A stretch of 64,000 nucleotides of DNA from an uncultured Bacteroidota bacterium (GCA_902602415.1 CACKQW010000008.1:1-64000); one strand, 5' to 3'. Counted from the first letter of the stretch, positions 19,128 through 28,886 are shown. Notes: generated from the letters alone by a model not told the origin. Translations and numbers: made by a program.

Positions 19128-20592
19128 CATAATTTTCCCTAATCAGCTTTTTGAAGAGAATCCACTTTTCAAATTTGAAGTGCCAACCTTTTTAGTTGAG
19201 GAAACTCTTTTTTTCAAGGAATTTAATTTTCACAAACAGAAAATATTTTTCCATAGGCTTAGCATGAAAAAATATGAAAAATATTGTAAAAATTTCTTAT
19301 CAGAAGTGTTTTACGTTGAGTCACATAAAAAAGATGCAAATATTGTAGAATTAATTACCAATCTCAAGTTGAAAGGATTAAAAAAAATTAACCTAATTGA
19401 ATTTGATGACAATTGGTTGAAAAAAAGATTAGTTAGTATTTCTGAGGGTTTAACTTTAAATTTTGCTGAAACACCACAATTTCTAAATTCAAATGATCAA
19501 AATAGTGTTTTTTTTAAAAATGATAAAGTAAAATTTTTTCAAACAAGCTTTTATAAATCACAACGAAAGAGAACGGATATTTTGATGATTAATGACAAAC
19601 CCTCAGGTGGAAAATGGACATATGATGATGAAAACAGAAAAAAATATCCTGCTAAAAAAACCCCACCTGACATTAAATTTCCAGAAATTAGTAATTCAAG
19701 TCTTTATGATGATTCAGTGAAATATGTTAATGAGAATTTTAAAGATAATATTGGAAAGTTAAACGAAAAGTTCAGATATCCAACAGATTACAAGGAAGCA
19801 AAAGTATGGTTTGAAAATTTTTTAAATGAAAGATTCCTTGAATTTGGAGATTATGAAGATGCCATAGTAAAAGAATTTTCCATTTTAAACCACAGCTTAA
19901 TATCACCCCTACTCAACTCAGGTTTATTGACACCCAAGTATGTAGTTGAAAGAATTTTAACTTTTGCGGACCAAAAAAATATTCCTATCAATTCAAATGA
20001 AGGAATCATCAGACAAATTATAGGATGGAGAGAATTTATCAGAGGAATATATGTCGCAAAGGGCTCGTATGAAAGGACACGAAATTTTTGGAATTTTAAA
20101 AAAGAAATGCCAGAATCATTTTACACTGGAAATACCGGAATTGAACCGGTTGATGATTGTATTAGAAAAGTATTAGATACTGGTTATTTACATCATATTG
20201 AAAGACTAATGATAATTGGTAATTTTATGTTTTTATGTGAAATAAAGCCAGATGATGTTTACAGTTGGTTTATGGAGCTATTTATTGATTCCTATGATTG
20301 GGTAATGGTACCTAATGTTTATGGAATGAGTCAGTATGCGGATGGTGGGTTGATGTCTACAAAGCCATACATAAGTAGCAGTAATTATATTATGAAAATG
20401 AGTAATTACAAAAAGGCTGATTGGCAACAAATATGGGACAGTCTCTACTGGCGATTTATTTCTAATAATGCAGATTTTTTTAAGTCTAACCCCAGGCTAT
20501 CAATGATGGTTATTACACTTAACAGAATGAATAAAGAAAAACTAAACAATTATCATAAAATAGCAAATGATTTTTTAAATAATCTGAAATGA
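19114..20592 (+). CDS. Cryptochrome/photolyase family protein (FeS-BCP-related fold, no Fe-S cysteines)
   Basis: '[19 protein letters not shown]', '[39 protein letters not shown]', '[10 protein letters not shown]'; TTG start. Confidence 0.92.
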   Translation: MEEVNIIFPNQLFEENPLFKFEVPTFLVEETLFFKEFNFHKQKIFFHRLSMKKYEKYCKNFLSEVFYVESHKKDANIVELITNLKLKGLKKINLIEFDDNWLKKRLVSISEGLTLNFAETPQFLNSNDQNSVFFKNDKVKFFQTSFYKSQRKRTDILMINDKPSGGKWTYDDENRKKYPAKKTPPDIKFPEISNSSLYDDSVKYVNENFKDNIGKLNEKFRYPTDYKEAKVWFENFLNERFLEFGDYEDAIVKEFSILNHSLISPLLNSGLLTPKYVVERILTFADQKNIPINSNEGIIRQIIGWREFIRGIYVAKGSYERTRNFWNFKKEMPESFYTGNTGIEPVDDCIRKVLDTGYLHHIERLMIIGNFMFLCEIKPDDVYSWFMELFIDSYDWVMVPNVYGMSQYADGGLMSTKPYISSSNYIMKMSNYKKADWQQIWDSLYWRFISNNADFFKSNPRLSMMVITLNRMNKEKLNNYHKIANDFLNNLK

Positions 20593-20993
20593 TTTTTAAT
20601 TCCACATATACTGACCCAGAAAAAGATCTTGAGGTAGATAAGATTATTGGTAAAAAATTCAATTTAATCGAATCAATTCTCATGGGTGGAATAGGATCAA
20701 AAAGACTTATTTTAGAAAGTTTCAGTGTAAAGTTTAAAAACCATATTAAAGAAGGGTTTGATTTAAATTATGTAAACATAGAACTACGAAAAAAAGGAAT
20801 TAAGGTTTTTATTACAAACAGGCAAAAGCGAATTACATGGGTTATCCCCTACTTCAGATTGGTAATTTATAAAACTCCTTTTTTTTCAATTCACAGTAAT
20901 GGAAGTTTTTTGAAGTTTAGCAATAAACTAAATCACAAAGAAAATTTGTCGTTTTTTAGAAAGCTAGCAAAAATAAAATCTAATCAATTTTAA
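20589..20993 (+). CDS. Hypothetical protein in photolyase cluster
   Basis: 134-aa ORF, ATGA overlap with the cryptochrome gene, same operon; no family recognised. Confidence 0.7.
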   Translation: MIFNSTYTDPEKDLEVDKIIGKKFNLIESILMGGIGSKRLILESFSVKFKNHIKEGFDLNYVNIELRKKGIKVFITNRQKRITWVIPYFRLVIYKTPFFSIHSNGSFLKFSNKLNHKENLSFFRKLAKIKSNQF

Positions 20994-20997
20994 TCAA

Positions 20998-21279
20998 ATG
21001 TTCAGAAAATTTAATGGCACAGATATTGATAGAATCATAGAAATGGCATGGGAAGATAGAACTACTTTTGATGCTATTTACCAGAACTTCAGATTAAGTG
21101 AATCTGAAGTTATCCAATTAATGAGAAAAAGTTTAAAACCATCAAGTTTTAGACTTTGGAGAAAAAGGGTTACTGGTAGAAAAACAAAACATTTAAAAAA
21201 AAGAGACTTTACTGAAGGTAGATTTAAATGTAGCAGACAAAAGCATATTAGTTTAAACAAAATTAGTAAACGCAAATGA
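20998..21279 (+). CDS. TIGR03643 family protein
   Basis: 'RIIEMAWEDRTTFDAIYQNFRLSESEVIQLMRKSLKPSSFRLWRKRVTGRKTKH'. Confidence 0.88.
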   Translation: MFRKFNGTDIDRIIEMAWEDRTTFDAIYQNFRLSESEVIQLMRKSLKPSSFRLWRKRVTGRKTKHLKKRDFTEGRFKCSRQKHISLNKISKRK

Positions 21280-21497
21280 AAATTATTGATAAGGCAATAG
21301 AGTTTGAAAATAGAAAGCACACGTACAAAAGCACCAATGAAAAAATTGTTGCATCTAGAGAAGTTAAAAACTTGATTTTAGACTTAAACGAAGTATACAA
21401 AAAAAATAAAGATTCCGAGATTATGGAAATGATGAAACGGCTGACTGCAATAAAAAGAAAGGTTGAGAAAAGATTAAAAGGTAGACCACAAGTATAA
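21276..21497 (+). CDS. Small hypothetical protein, highly charged
   Basis: 73-aa ORF, ATGA overlap upstream and directly abutting the next ATG downstream. Confidence 0.65.
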   Translation: MKIIDKAIEFENRKHTYKSTNEKIVASREVKNLILDLNEVYKKNKDSEIMEMMKRLTAIKRKVEKRLKGRPQV

Positions 21498-22181
21498 ATG
21501 AAAAATATTGTAATCATTGGTGGAACTAAAGGAATTGGAAAAGCTATTGTAGCTTCTCTTGTTACTAATAATAATATAACTTGCTTAAGTAGAAATAAAT
21601 CTGAATTTTCTCATGACAACTACAGTCATATCAAATACAATTCTTTAGAAGACGATTTACCAGAAATTGAATTTGTTGACTGTTTGATATACTGTCCTGG
21701 CTCAATCAATTTAAAACCCATCACAAACTTAAGTATAGATGACTTCAGAAACGATTTTGAAATTAATGTCATAGGCGCTGTTAAATGTATCAAAAAGTAT
21801 TTGCCACAGCTTAAAAACGGTGTAAACCCATCGATTTTGCTTTTCAGTACTGTAGCTACTAAATTAGGAATGCCATATCACGCTTCTGTTTCCGTCGCGA
21901 AATCTGGTATTGATGGACTTGTCAAAACTTTAGGTGCTGAATTATCCCCTAAAATTAGAATTAATGCAATTGCCCCTACTATTACGGATACAGAATTAGC
22001 ATCAAAGATTTTAAGAAATGAAAAAGTTATTGAGAATATGATAGAAAGACATCCACTAAAAAAAATACTTTCTGCAGATGAAGTGTCCAAAATGGCTGAA
22101 TTTTTAATCTCTGATAAATCATCATCAATCTCTGGTCAGATTTTCAATATGGACGCAGGGATAGTTTCCTTTAAAAGTTAA
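21498..22181 (+). CDS. Short-chain dehydrogenase/reductase-like protein (atypical active site)
   Basis: 'IIGGTKGIGKAIV' Rossmann motif; 'LFSTVATKLGMPYHASVSVAKSGIDGLVKTLGAEL', 'RINAIAPTITDTELA'. Confidence 0.88.
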   Translation: MKNIVIIGGTKGIGKAIVASLVTNNNITCLSRNKSEFSHDNYSHIKYNSLEDDLPEIEFVDCLIYCPGSINLKPITNLSIDDFRNDFEINVIGAVKCIKKYLPQLKNGVNPSILLFSTVATKLGMPYHASVSVAKSGIDGLVKTLGAELSPKIRINAIAPTITDTELASKILRNEKVIENMIERHPLKKILSADEVSKMAEFLISDKSSSISGQIFNMDAGIVSFKS

Positions 22182-22185
22182 TTAT

Positions 22186-22749
22186 ATGGGTAAGATTGTT
22201 AGTTTATTCTTGATAATGATTTTAACCTACACAGGTTTAAAACTTAGTAATACTTCTACAAATAACATTCTTAACATGAAATCTATTTATGAAATTCCAC
22301 TGAATGATATTAATGGTAAACCCCTTGACCTTAGTCAATTTAAGGGTAAATATATTTTATTTGTAAACGTGGCTTCCAAGTGTGGGTTTACAAAACAGTA
22401 CAGAGAATTACAGCAACTTTATGTTAATAATCAAGAAAAAATAGTTGTTATTGGAGTGCCCTGTAACCAATTTGGAAACCAAGAACCTGGAAATGAAAAG
22501 CAAATTTCTCTTTTTTGTTCAGAAAAATATAATGTTACTTTTCCTATGACTGAAAAATTAAAAGTAAGAGGTTCTGAACAGCACATGTTATATGCATGGC
22601 TAACTTCAAAAGAATTAAATGGTAGTAAAAATTCAAGTGTTAAATGGAATTTTCAAAAATACTTGGTTGGTCCTGAAGGTAATTTAGTGGATTATTGGTA
22701 TTCTCTTACCAGCCCCTCAAGCTCGAAAATTACCAACTATTTAAGATGA
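22186..22749 (+). CDS. Glutathione peroxidase family (Cys-type)
   Basis: 'FVNVASKCGFTKQYRELQQLY', 'GVPCNQFGNQEPG', 'VKWNFQKYLVGPEG'. Confidence 0.93.
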   Translation: MGKIVSLFLIMILTYTGLKLSNTSTNNILNMKSIYEIPLNDINGKPLDLSQFKGKYILFVNVASKCGFTKQYRELQQLYVNNQEKIVVIGVPCNQFGNQEPGNEKQISLFCSEKYNVTFPMTEKLKVRGSEQHMLYAWLTSKELNGSKNSSVKWNFQKYLVGPEGNLVDYWYSLTSPSSSKITNYLR

Positions 22750-23210
22750 AAATTTATTCTTTAAACAGGTCTATCAGTATTCCTGTAAGCAAGCCGGAAG
22801 CTTGGAATTTTTTCAGTAACCCTCACAACCTCTCCGTTATTACACCAAAATCCATGAATTTTAAGGTATTAAAAGTAGATTCAGATAAAATTTATGACGG
22901 CCAGCATATTCATTATAAAGTTTCTCCATTATTTGGAATAAACATGAATTGGACTTCACTGATTTCAGGGGTAGTTGAACAAAAATGTTTTACTGATACA
23001 CAAGTAAATGGACCTTACAAATATTGGCATCACAAACATATTTTTGAAAAAATTAGTGGAGGTATTAAAATAATAGATAAAGTTAACTATGGGATCCCAT
23101 TTGGTCCCATCGGCGATATTTTCCATCCCATTTTAGTTAAAAATAAACTAGATTATATTTTTGGGTACAGAAATTCAAAAATTAAAGAAATATTTGGTGA
23201 AATAAAATGA
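22746..23210 (+). CDS. SRPBCC family protein (cyclase/dehydrase-like)
   Basis: 'SISIPVSKPEAWNFFSNPHNLSVITP...' ; ATG at 22746 overlaps GPx stop (ATGA), so the track start at 22695 is probably too early. Confidence 0.82.
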   Translation: MKIYSLNRSISIPVSKPEAWNFFSNPHNLSVITPKSMNFKVLKVDSDKIYDGQHIHYKVSPLFGINMNWTSLISGVVEQKCFTDTQVNGPYKYWHHKHIFEKISGGIKIIDKVNYGIPFGPIGDIFHPILVKNKLDYIFGYRNSKIKEIFGEIK

Positions 23211-24496
23211 AAACATTTTCAATTTTTTGGTTTAGAAGAGATATTAGATTAGAAGATAATATTGGTTTATCTCACGCTACAAAATCAAAATACCCTGTTA
23301 TACCAATATTTATTTTTGATGAAAAAATAACTTTAAATCTTCCAAAAAATGATACGAGAATTAATTTTATATATAAAAATTTAAAAAAATTAGACGATTT
23401 ACTTCGAGAAAAATTTAATTCTAAACTTCAGGTATTCAAAGGAGATCCTATTGATATAATTAATAGAATAGTTAAAGAATATAATGTTAAAGAGGTTTAC
23501 ACAAATCATGACTATGAACCATATGCAATTAAAAGGGATAGTTTAGTTTGTAAAAATCTTAAGAATAATAAAATACCTTTCTATACTTTTAAAGATCAAG
23601 TTATTTTTGAAAAAAATGAAGTAATTAAAGACAACGGAACACCATATATAGTTTTTACTCCTTATATGCGCAAATGGAAAGAGACCCTCAAGAAAAATTA
23701 TTTAGTTTTAGAACATAGTGAATTGTCTAATAATTTTCATAACCTTAATAAGTATAATCTCAAGGAAATAAGTGAATATGGATTTGAAAAAAACTTCTCA
23801 GAAGTACTTAATTTTGATGTTTCAAAAAAAATAATTGAAGAGTATGAAAAGAAGAGAAATTTCCCGTCGCTAAATTCAACATCTAAAATTGGTCCTTTCC
23901 TAAGGTTTGGAGTAATTAGTATTCGATCCCTTGTTAAATATGTTTTAAAATTTGATAATGATACATTTTTAAATGAGCTAATTTGGAGAGAATTTTTTAT
24001 GCAAATTCTTTTTCATTTCCCAAATAGCTCAACTAATAGTTTTAAATCGAAGTATGACAATATAAAATGGACTAATGATAAAAAGATGTTTGAAGCATGG
24101 AAAAACGGAAAAACTGGTTTTCCTATTGTTGATGCTGGTATGAATGAATTAAATAAAACTGGCTTCATGCATAATAGAGTCAGAATGATAACTTCAAGTT
24201 TTCTTTGTAAACAATTACTTATTGATTGGAGATGGGGTGAAAAATATTTTGCATTAAAACTAAATGATTATGAAATGTCAAGCAATGTTGGAAACTGGCA
24301 ATGGGCATCAGGATCAGGCGTTGATGCGGCTCCTTATTTTAGGATTTTTAATCCTCAAACCCAGATTGAGAAATTTGACAAAAACTATGATTATATTAAC
24401 AATTGGGTAGATCTAAAAAATAATTATCCGAAAGAAATTGTTAATCATAAAGAAGCAAGAGAAAATTGCCTGAAAAGATATAAGATGTATGTCTAA
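23207..24496 (+). CDS. phr: Class I deoxyribodipyrimidine photolyase / cryptochrome
   Basis: 'FWFRRDIRLEDNIGLSHA', 'WREFFMQILFHFP', 'HNRVRMITSSFLCKQLLIDWRWGEKYFALKLNDYEMSSNVGNWQWASGSGVDAAPYFRIFNP'. Confidence 0.95.
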   Translation: MKTFSIFWFRRDIRLEDNIGLSHATKSKYPVIPIFIFDEKITLNLPKNDTRINFIYKNLKKLDDLLREKFNSKLQVFKGDPIDIINRIVKEYNVKEVYTNHDYEPYAIKRDSLVCKNLKNNKIPFYTFKDQVIFEKNEVIKDNGTPYIVFTPYMRKWKETLKKNYLVLEHSELSNNFHNLNKYNLKEISEYGFEKNFSEVLNFDVSKKIIEEYEKKRNFPSLNSTSKIGPFLRFGVISIRSLVKYVLKFDNDTFLNELIWREFFMQILFHFPNSSTNSFKSKYDNIKWTNDKKMFEAWKNGKTGFPIVDAGMNELNKTGFMHNRVRMITSSFLCKQLLIDWRWGEKYFALKLNDYEMSSNVGNWQWASGSGVDAAPYFRIFNPQTQIEKFDKNYDYINNWVDLKNNYPKEIVNHKEARENCLKRYKMYV

Positions 24497-24497
24497 A

Positions 24498-25805
24498 CTA
24501 TATCCTTTCTATTTTTGCACCTAGAGCTTTTAATCTTAAATCAATATTTTCATATCCCCTATCTATCTGCTCAATATTATGTATAATAGATTCACCTTTA
24601 GCAGACAATGCGGCAATTAATAATGAAATCCCAGCACGAATATCTGGAGAGCTCATTATAGTTCCTTTAAGTGTGGATTTAAAATCATGTCCAATAACAG
24701 TAGCACGATGAGGATCACATAAAATAATTTTGGCACCCATATCAATCAATTTATCTACAAAAAAGAGCCTACTTTCAAACATCTTTTGATGAATTAATAA
24801 ACTTCCTTTCGCCTGCGTTGCAATCACCAATAATATACTTAATAAGTCGGGGCTTAAACCAGGCCAAGGAGCATCTGAAATAGTAAGTACAGATCCATCA
24901 ATATAATTTTTGATTTTATAACCATTCTTATGTTCATTTATTAAAAGATCATCATTTACTTTAACTAAATTAATTCCAAGTGATTCAAATGCATTAGGAA
25001 TAATTCCAAGGTTATCCCAGCTTACATTTTTAATTCTTATACTACTTTTAGTCATAGCTGCAAGCCCTATCCAACTACCAATTTCAATCATATCAGGAAG
25101 AACCTTGTGATTTGCACCTCCCAAAGCATCAACACCATTAATTTTTAATAAATTAGAACCTAAACCAGAAATTTTTGCACCCATGGAAATCAAAAGTTTA
25201 CAAAGCTGCTGTATATATGGCTCGCAGGCAGCATTGTAAATAGTTGTTTCACCTTTTGCGAGGGATGCTGCCATTATAATATTTGCAGTACCTGTAACAG
25301 ATGCTTCTTCCATCAAAATATAGGTCCCAACTAATTGTTTAGCCTTAACCGAATAAAAGCGACTTTCTTTGTCATATGTGAATTGAGCTCCTAACTTAAT
25401 TAACCCCCCAAAATGAGTGTCAAGCCTCCTTCTTCCAATTTTATCTCCGCCAGGTCTTGGGATGCTTGCAATTCCAAACCTGGCTAATAGTGGACCAACA
25501 ATCATAATTGATCCTCTAATACTTTTCCCATCTGTCTTAAACTTTTCAGAGCCAAGGGATTTTAAATTAATATTTTCAGCTTTAAAACTGTATTTATTTG
25601 GGTTAATTTTTTTTACTTTAACCCCCATAGATGAAAGAAGATTTATCAGTTTATTAACATCAATAATATCAGGAATATTACTTATAACTACCTCCTTTGA
25701 AGTTAAAAGTGTAGCACATATTATTTGAAGAGCTTCGTTTTTAGCCCCTTGAGGGACAACATCACCATTTAATTTGTTTCCACCTTGTATTCTAAAAGCT
25801 TGCAC
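24498..25805 (-). CDS. murA: UDP-N-acetylglucosamine 1-carboxyvinyltransferase
   Basis: 'GGNKLNGDVVPQGAKNEALQIICATLLT', 'RRRLDTHFGGLIKLGA', 'SSPDIRAGISLLIAAL', 'QIDRGYENIDLRLKALGA'. Confidence 0.95.
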   Translation of the reverse strand: MQAFRIQGGNKLNGDVVPQGAKNEALQIICATLLTSKEVVISNIPDIIDVNKLINLLSSMGVKVKKINPNKYSFKAENINLKSLGSEKFKTDGKSIRGSIMIVGPLLARFGIASIPRPGGDKIGRRRLDTHFGGLIKLGAQFTYDKESRFYSVKAKQLVGTYILMEEASVTGTANIIMAASLAKGETTIYNAACEPYIQQLCKLLISMGAKISGLGSNLLKINGVDALGGANHKVLPDMIEIGSWIGLAAMTKSSIRIKNVSWDNLGIIPNAFESLGINLVKVNDDLLINEHKNGYKIKNYIDGSVLTISDAPWPGLSPDLLSILLVIATQAKGSLLIHQKMFESRLFFVDKLIDMGAKIILCDPHRATVIGHDFKSTLKGTIMSSPDIRAGISLLIAALSAKGESIIHNIEQIDRGYENIDLRLKALGAKIERI

Positions 25806-25816
25806 CTTTTTTTAAA

Positions 25817-26449
25817 TTAAAATCTTTTACGACCCTTATTATTTTTCTTAAAATACTTTTTATTAGAAAATCTCTTTTTGGATCTCATTAAAACAGAAGC
25901 ATCTAGCAAAGTTTCTTTAGAGTTTCTGAGATCAATTTTTGAATTTGAAAGTTCATACAGATGATCAAAGATAACTTGGTCCTCAACACTATCTTTATTC
26001 CAATTAAGAAAGCATTTTTTCATATGATTAGCAATAATATAAACTAATGCATCTTTCTTATCCCCTGAATCCCATTTTACTGCTTCATCTATCATAATTT
26101 TAATATTGTTACCATAAAATCTATACTTTGGAAAATTTTGAGGATAAGACAATGGATCAGGTTTTGCTAAAAGCTCTTCTTTTTTTGGTTTTTCAAAAGG
26201 AGAATCAACATCTAATTTGAAATCAGACATGATAAAAAGTTGATCCCATAGTTTGTGTTGAAAATCAGAAACATCTCTCAAATGTGGCTGCAAATTACCC
26301 ATAACGGAGATTATCGATTTAGCAATTTTATTCCTTTCATCTTTTGATTTTTGAGAAGATGCGTGATGAATCATTTTTTGAATATGTCTACCATACTCAG
26401 GAATAATCAGATCTTCCCTTATCGTGTTATATTCTAAGTTATCTTTCAA
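25817..26449 (-). CDS. DUF4290 domain-containing protein
   Basis: 'LEYNTIREDLIIPEYGRHIQKMI...GNLQPHLRDVSDFQHKLWDQLFIMS'. Confidence 0.9.
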   Translation of the reverse strand: MKDNLEYNTIREDLIIPEYGRHIQKMIHHASSQKSKDERNKIAKSIISVMGNLQPHLRDVSDFQHKLWDQLFIMSDFKLDVDSPFEKPKKEELLAKPDPLSYPQNFPKYRFYGNNIKIMIDEAVKWDSGDKKDALVYIIANHMKKCFLNWNKDSVEDQVIFDHLYELSNSKIDLRNSKETLLDASVLMRSKKRFSNKKYFKKNNKGRKRF

Positions 26450-26504
26450 TTTTTTTTTATTAGGTGAGTAATAAATCGCAAATTACAAAAAAATGTATTG
26501 TAGA

Positions 26505-26792
26505 TTACAATAAAATCACATTTTCAGTTTTTTCTGAAACTTCTTTATATTTTGTTATTATATAATCTGGATTATCTGCAATTAATGAGACAGATAGCGA
26601 AATATATTTTCTGTTTTTTGAAAACTTAACAATAAATTCTGCTGAGGTTTTACTAAAAATTTCCTTTATAATTTCACTTTGATCATCATTTTCAATAAAA
26701 ATAAATTTAAATATGTATTTTGATGGCCATGAACTGGTTTCCTTTAAAAGTTTTCTCAGCTTATGATAAAAAACTTTATTCTCACTGCTCAT
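26505..26792 (-). CDS. DUF493 family protein
   Basis: 'FYHKLRKLLKETSSWPSKYIFKFIF...KYISLSVSLIADNPDYIITKYKEVSE'; likely start is the internal Met (MSSENK) rather than 26831. Confidence 0.82.
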   Translation of the reverse strand: MSSENKVFYHKLRKLLKETSSWPSKYIFKFIFIENDDQSEIIKEIFSKTSAEFIVKFSKNRKYISLSVSLIADNPDYIITKYKEVSEKTENVILL

Positions 26793-26851
26793 ATTCTTAT
26801 AATATTTAAATTTACATATCAATTTAATCATAATTAACGAATTTATAGTGT

Positions 26852-27379
26852 ATGAGAGTTGTTATTACAGGAGGACCAGGGACTGGAAAAACTTCAATAA
26901 TTGAATACTTAAATAAGATGAATTTTAATGTATTCAAAGAATCTTCGAGGGAGGTCACAAAAAAGTTTAAAAACATTGGTTCTGAGCAATATTTTTTATC
27001 AAATCCTATAGACTTCAGTAATATTTTGATTAATAAAAGAAAGATGCAATTTAAAAAAGGGTCAAAAAGTAAAAATGAATATTTTTATTACGATAGAGGT
27101 ATACCAGATGTTTTGGCATACCTAAACTTTAAAAAAATTGATTATGAAAGTTCAATGATCAGTGACATTTTAGAATTTAATTACGATGCTATTTTTCTTG
27201 CGGAGCCTTGGAAAGCAATATATAAAAACGATTCAGAGAGGTACGAAACTTACGACGAGTTACTAGAAATTGATATACAGATTAAAAAAATTTATAAACA
27301 ACTAGGATATAACATTATTATTCTACCAAAAAAATCAGTAGAGGATAGAGTGAATTTTATATTAGAAACTTTACATTGA
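26852..27379 (+). CDS. P-loop ATP-binding protein (AAA_28 / NadR-like kinase fold)
   Basis: Walker A 'ITGGPGTGKTSIIEYL'; 'ESSREV', 'YYDRGIPDVLAY'. Confidence 0.82.
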   Translation: MRVVITGGPGTGKTSIIEYLNKMNFNVFKESSREVTKKFKNIGSEQYFLSNPIDFSNILINKRKMQFKKGSKSKNEYFYYDRGIPDVLAYLNFKKIDYESSMISDILEFNYDAIFLAEPWKAIYKNDSERYETYDELLEIDIQIKKIYKQLGYNIIILPKKSVEDRVNFILETLH

Positions 27380-28332
27380 ACAAAATAAAAACAAATATAA
27401 TTTTTATGGGTACATCTGAATTTGGATTGCCCACCCTTGAGCAAATTAAAAAAAATTTTAATCTCCTTGCAGTTGTTACAAACTATGATAAACCCTCTGG
27501 AAGAGGTCTAAAAATTAAAAATTCTGCTGTTAAAGAATATGCATTAAAAAAAAATATTGAGCTTTTACAGCCTAAAAATTTAAAAGATCAAAACTTTATC
27601 GAAAAAATAAAAAAATTTAAACCAGATTTTATTATTGTTGTAGCATTCAGAATGCTACCTAAAGTTATCTGGAGTATTCCAAAGCATGGAACAATAAACT
27701 TACATGCCTCACTACTTCCAAATTATAGAGGCGCAGCCCCTATTAATTGGGCTCTAATCAATGGGGAAAAATATACAGGGGTTACTACTTTTTTTATTGA
27801 TGATGAAATTGATACAGGAGATATTTTATTGCAGAAAAAAATAAAAATAAACGAAACTGATAATGCTGAAGACTTACATAACTCACTAAGTAAAAAAGGT
27901 TCTTTATTAATGCATAAAACAATAAGTAGAGTGTTAAATAACAGTATTAAGCCCAGTAAGCAAGAATCAAATAAAGCCTGTAAAACTGCATACAAATTAA
28001 ATAAAGATAATATAAAAATTAATTGGGAAACCAAACCAATTGAGATATACAATAAAATCAGAGGACTTTCTCCATACCCTGGAGCTAGAACCACAATTAT
28101 TGATTCCAAACTTAAAACAAAAAAAAATATTATAATCTATGATTGCGATTATAAACTAATGAATAATAAGCTTGACCCCGGACATATTATTATTTCAAAA
28201 AAAGATTTTAAAATAAGCTGTATTGATGGATATATTCTGATTAAGGATATTAAAATTGAAGGTAAAAAAAGAATGAAAATAAAATCATTTTTAAATGGTT
28301 TTAATGGTAATAATGAGTTAATAGCAAAATGA
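27376..28332 (+). CDS. fmt: Methionyl-tRNA formyltransferase
   Basis: 'IIFMGTSEFGLPTLEQI', 'NLHASLLPNYRGAAPINWALINGEKYTGVTTFFIDDEIDTGDIL'; TTG start. Confidence 0.95.
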   Translation: MNKIKTNIIFMGTSEFGLPTLEQIKKNFNLLAVVTNYDKPSGRGLKIKNSAVKEYALKKNIELLQPKNLKDQNFIEKIKKFKPDFIIVVAFRMLPKVIWSIPKHGTINLHASLLPNYRGAAPINWALINGEKYTGVTTFFIDDEIDTGDILLQKKIKINETDNAEDLHNSLSKKGSLLMHKTISRVLNNSIKPSKQESNKACKTAYKLNKDNIKINWETKPIEIYNKIRGLSPYPGARTTIIDSKLKTKKNIIIYDCDYKLMNNKLDPGHIIISKKDFKISCIDGYILIKDIKIEGKKRMKIKSFLNGFNGNNELIAK

Positions 28333-28886
28333 AAAAAATAAATCCTGGAAATTTATTAATATCTACGCCAAATATACTTTCTGATTACTATTTTAAAAGA
28401 TCAATTGTTTTAATAACTGAAATAAATGATATAGAGGTAATGGGATTAATTATCAATAAACAAATGGATTATAATCTATCTGATATTGATTCATCGGTTA
28501 ATGAAAAAAAAATAAAAGTATTTTCAGGTGGCCCAGTAAACCAAGACAACTTATTTTTCATCCATGATGAACCAGAGATTATTAAAAATAGTAGATTTTG
28601 TTATGACAATTTATGTTTTGGTGGAGATTATGAGAAACTTATTCAAATGATTAATAACAAAGAGATTGATTGGAGAAATAAAGTAAAATTTTTTTCAGGT
28701 TATTCAGGCTGGACACTAGAGCAGTTGAATCAGGAGATAAAAGAAGGTAGTTGGATTATTGATAATAAAAAAAATATCAATGTTTTTGAAAACAATGTAA
28801 AATATTTGTGGAAAAATAAAATCAAAAAATCTAATTCCAAATTTAAAATATGGTTAAATGCACCTAACGATCCTCAGAATAATTAA
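28329..28886 (+). CDS. YqgE/AlgH family protein
   Basis: 'GNLLISTPNILSDYYFKRSIVLITE', 'FSGGPVNQDNLFFIH', 'FSGYSGWTLEQLNQEIKEGSW'. Confidence 0.92.
   Translation: MKKINPGNLLISTPNILSDYYFKRSIVLITEINDIEVMGLIINKQMDYNLSDIDSSVNEKKIKVFSGGPVNQDNLFFIHDEPEIIKNSRFCYDNLCFGGDYEKLIQMINNKEIDWRNKVKFFSGYSGWTLEQLNQEIKEGSWIIDNKKNINVFENNVKYLWKNKIKKSNSKFKIWLNAPNDPQNN

Noticed and set aside
22695-22745. Upstream start of the SRPBCC protein overlapping GPx by 55 nt
   Set aside because: ATG at 22746 gives a standard ATGA overlap and the expected N-terminus.
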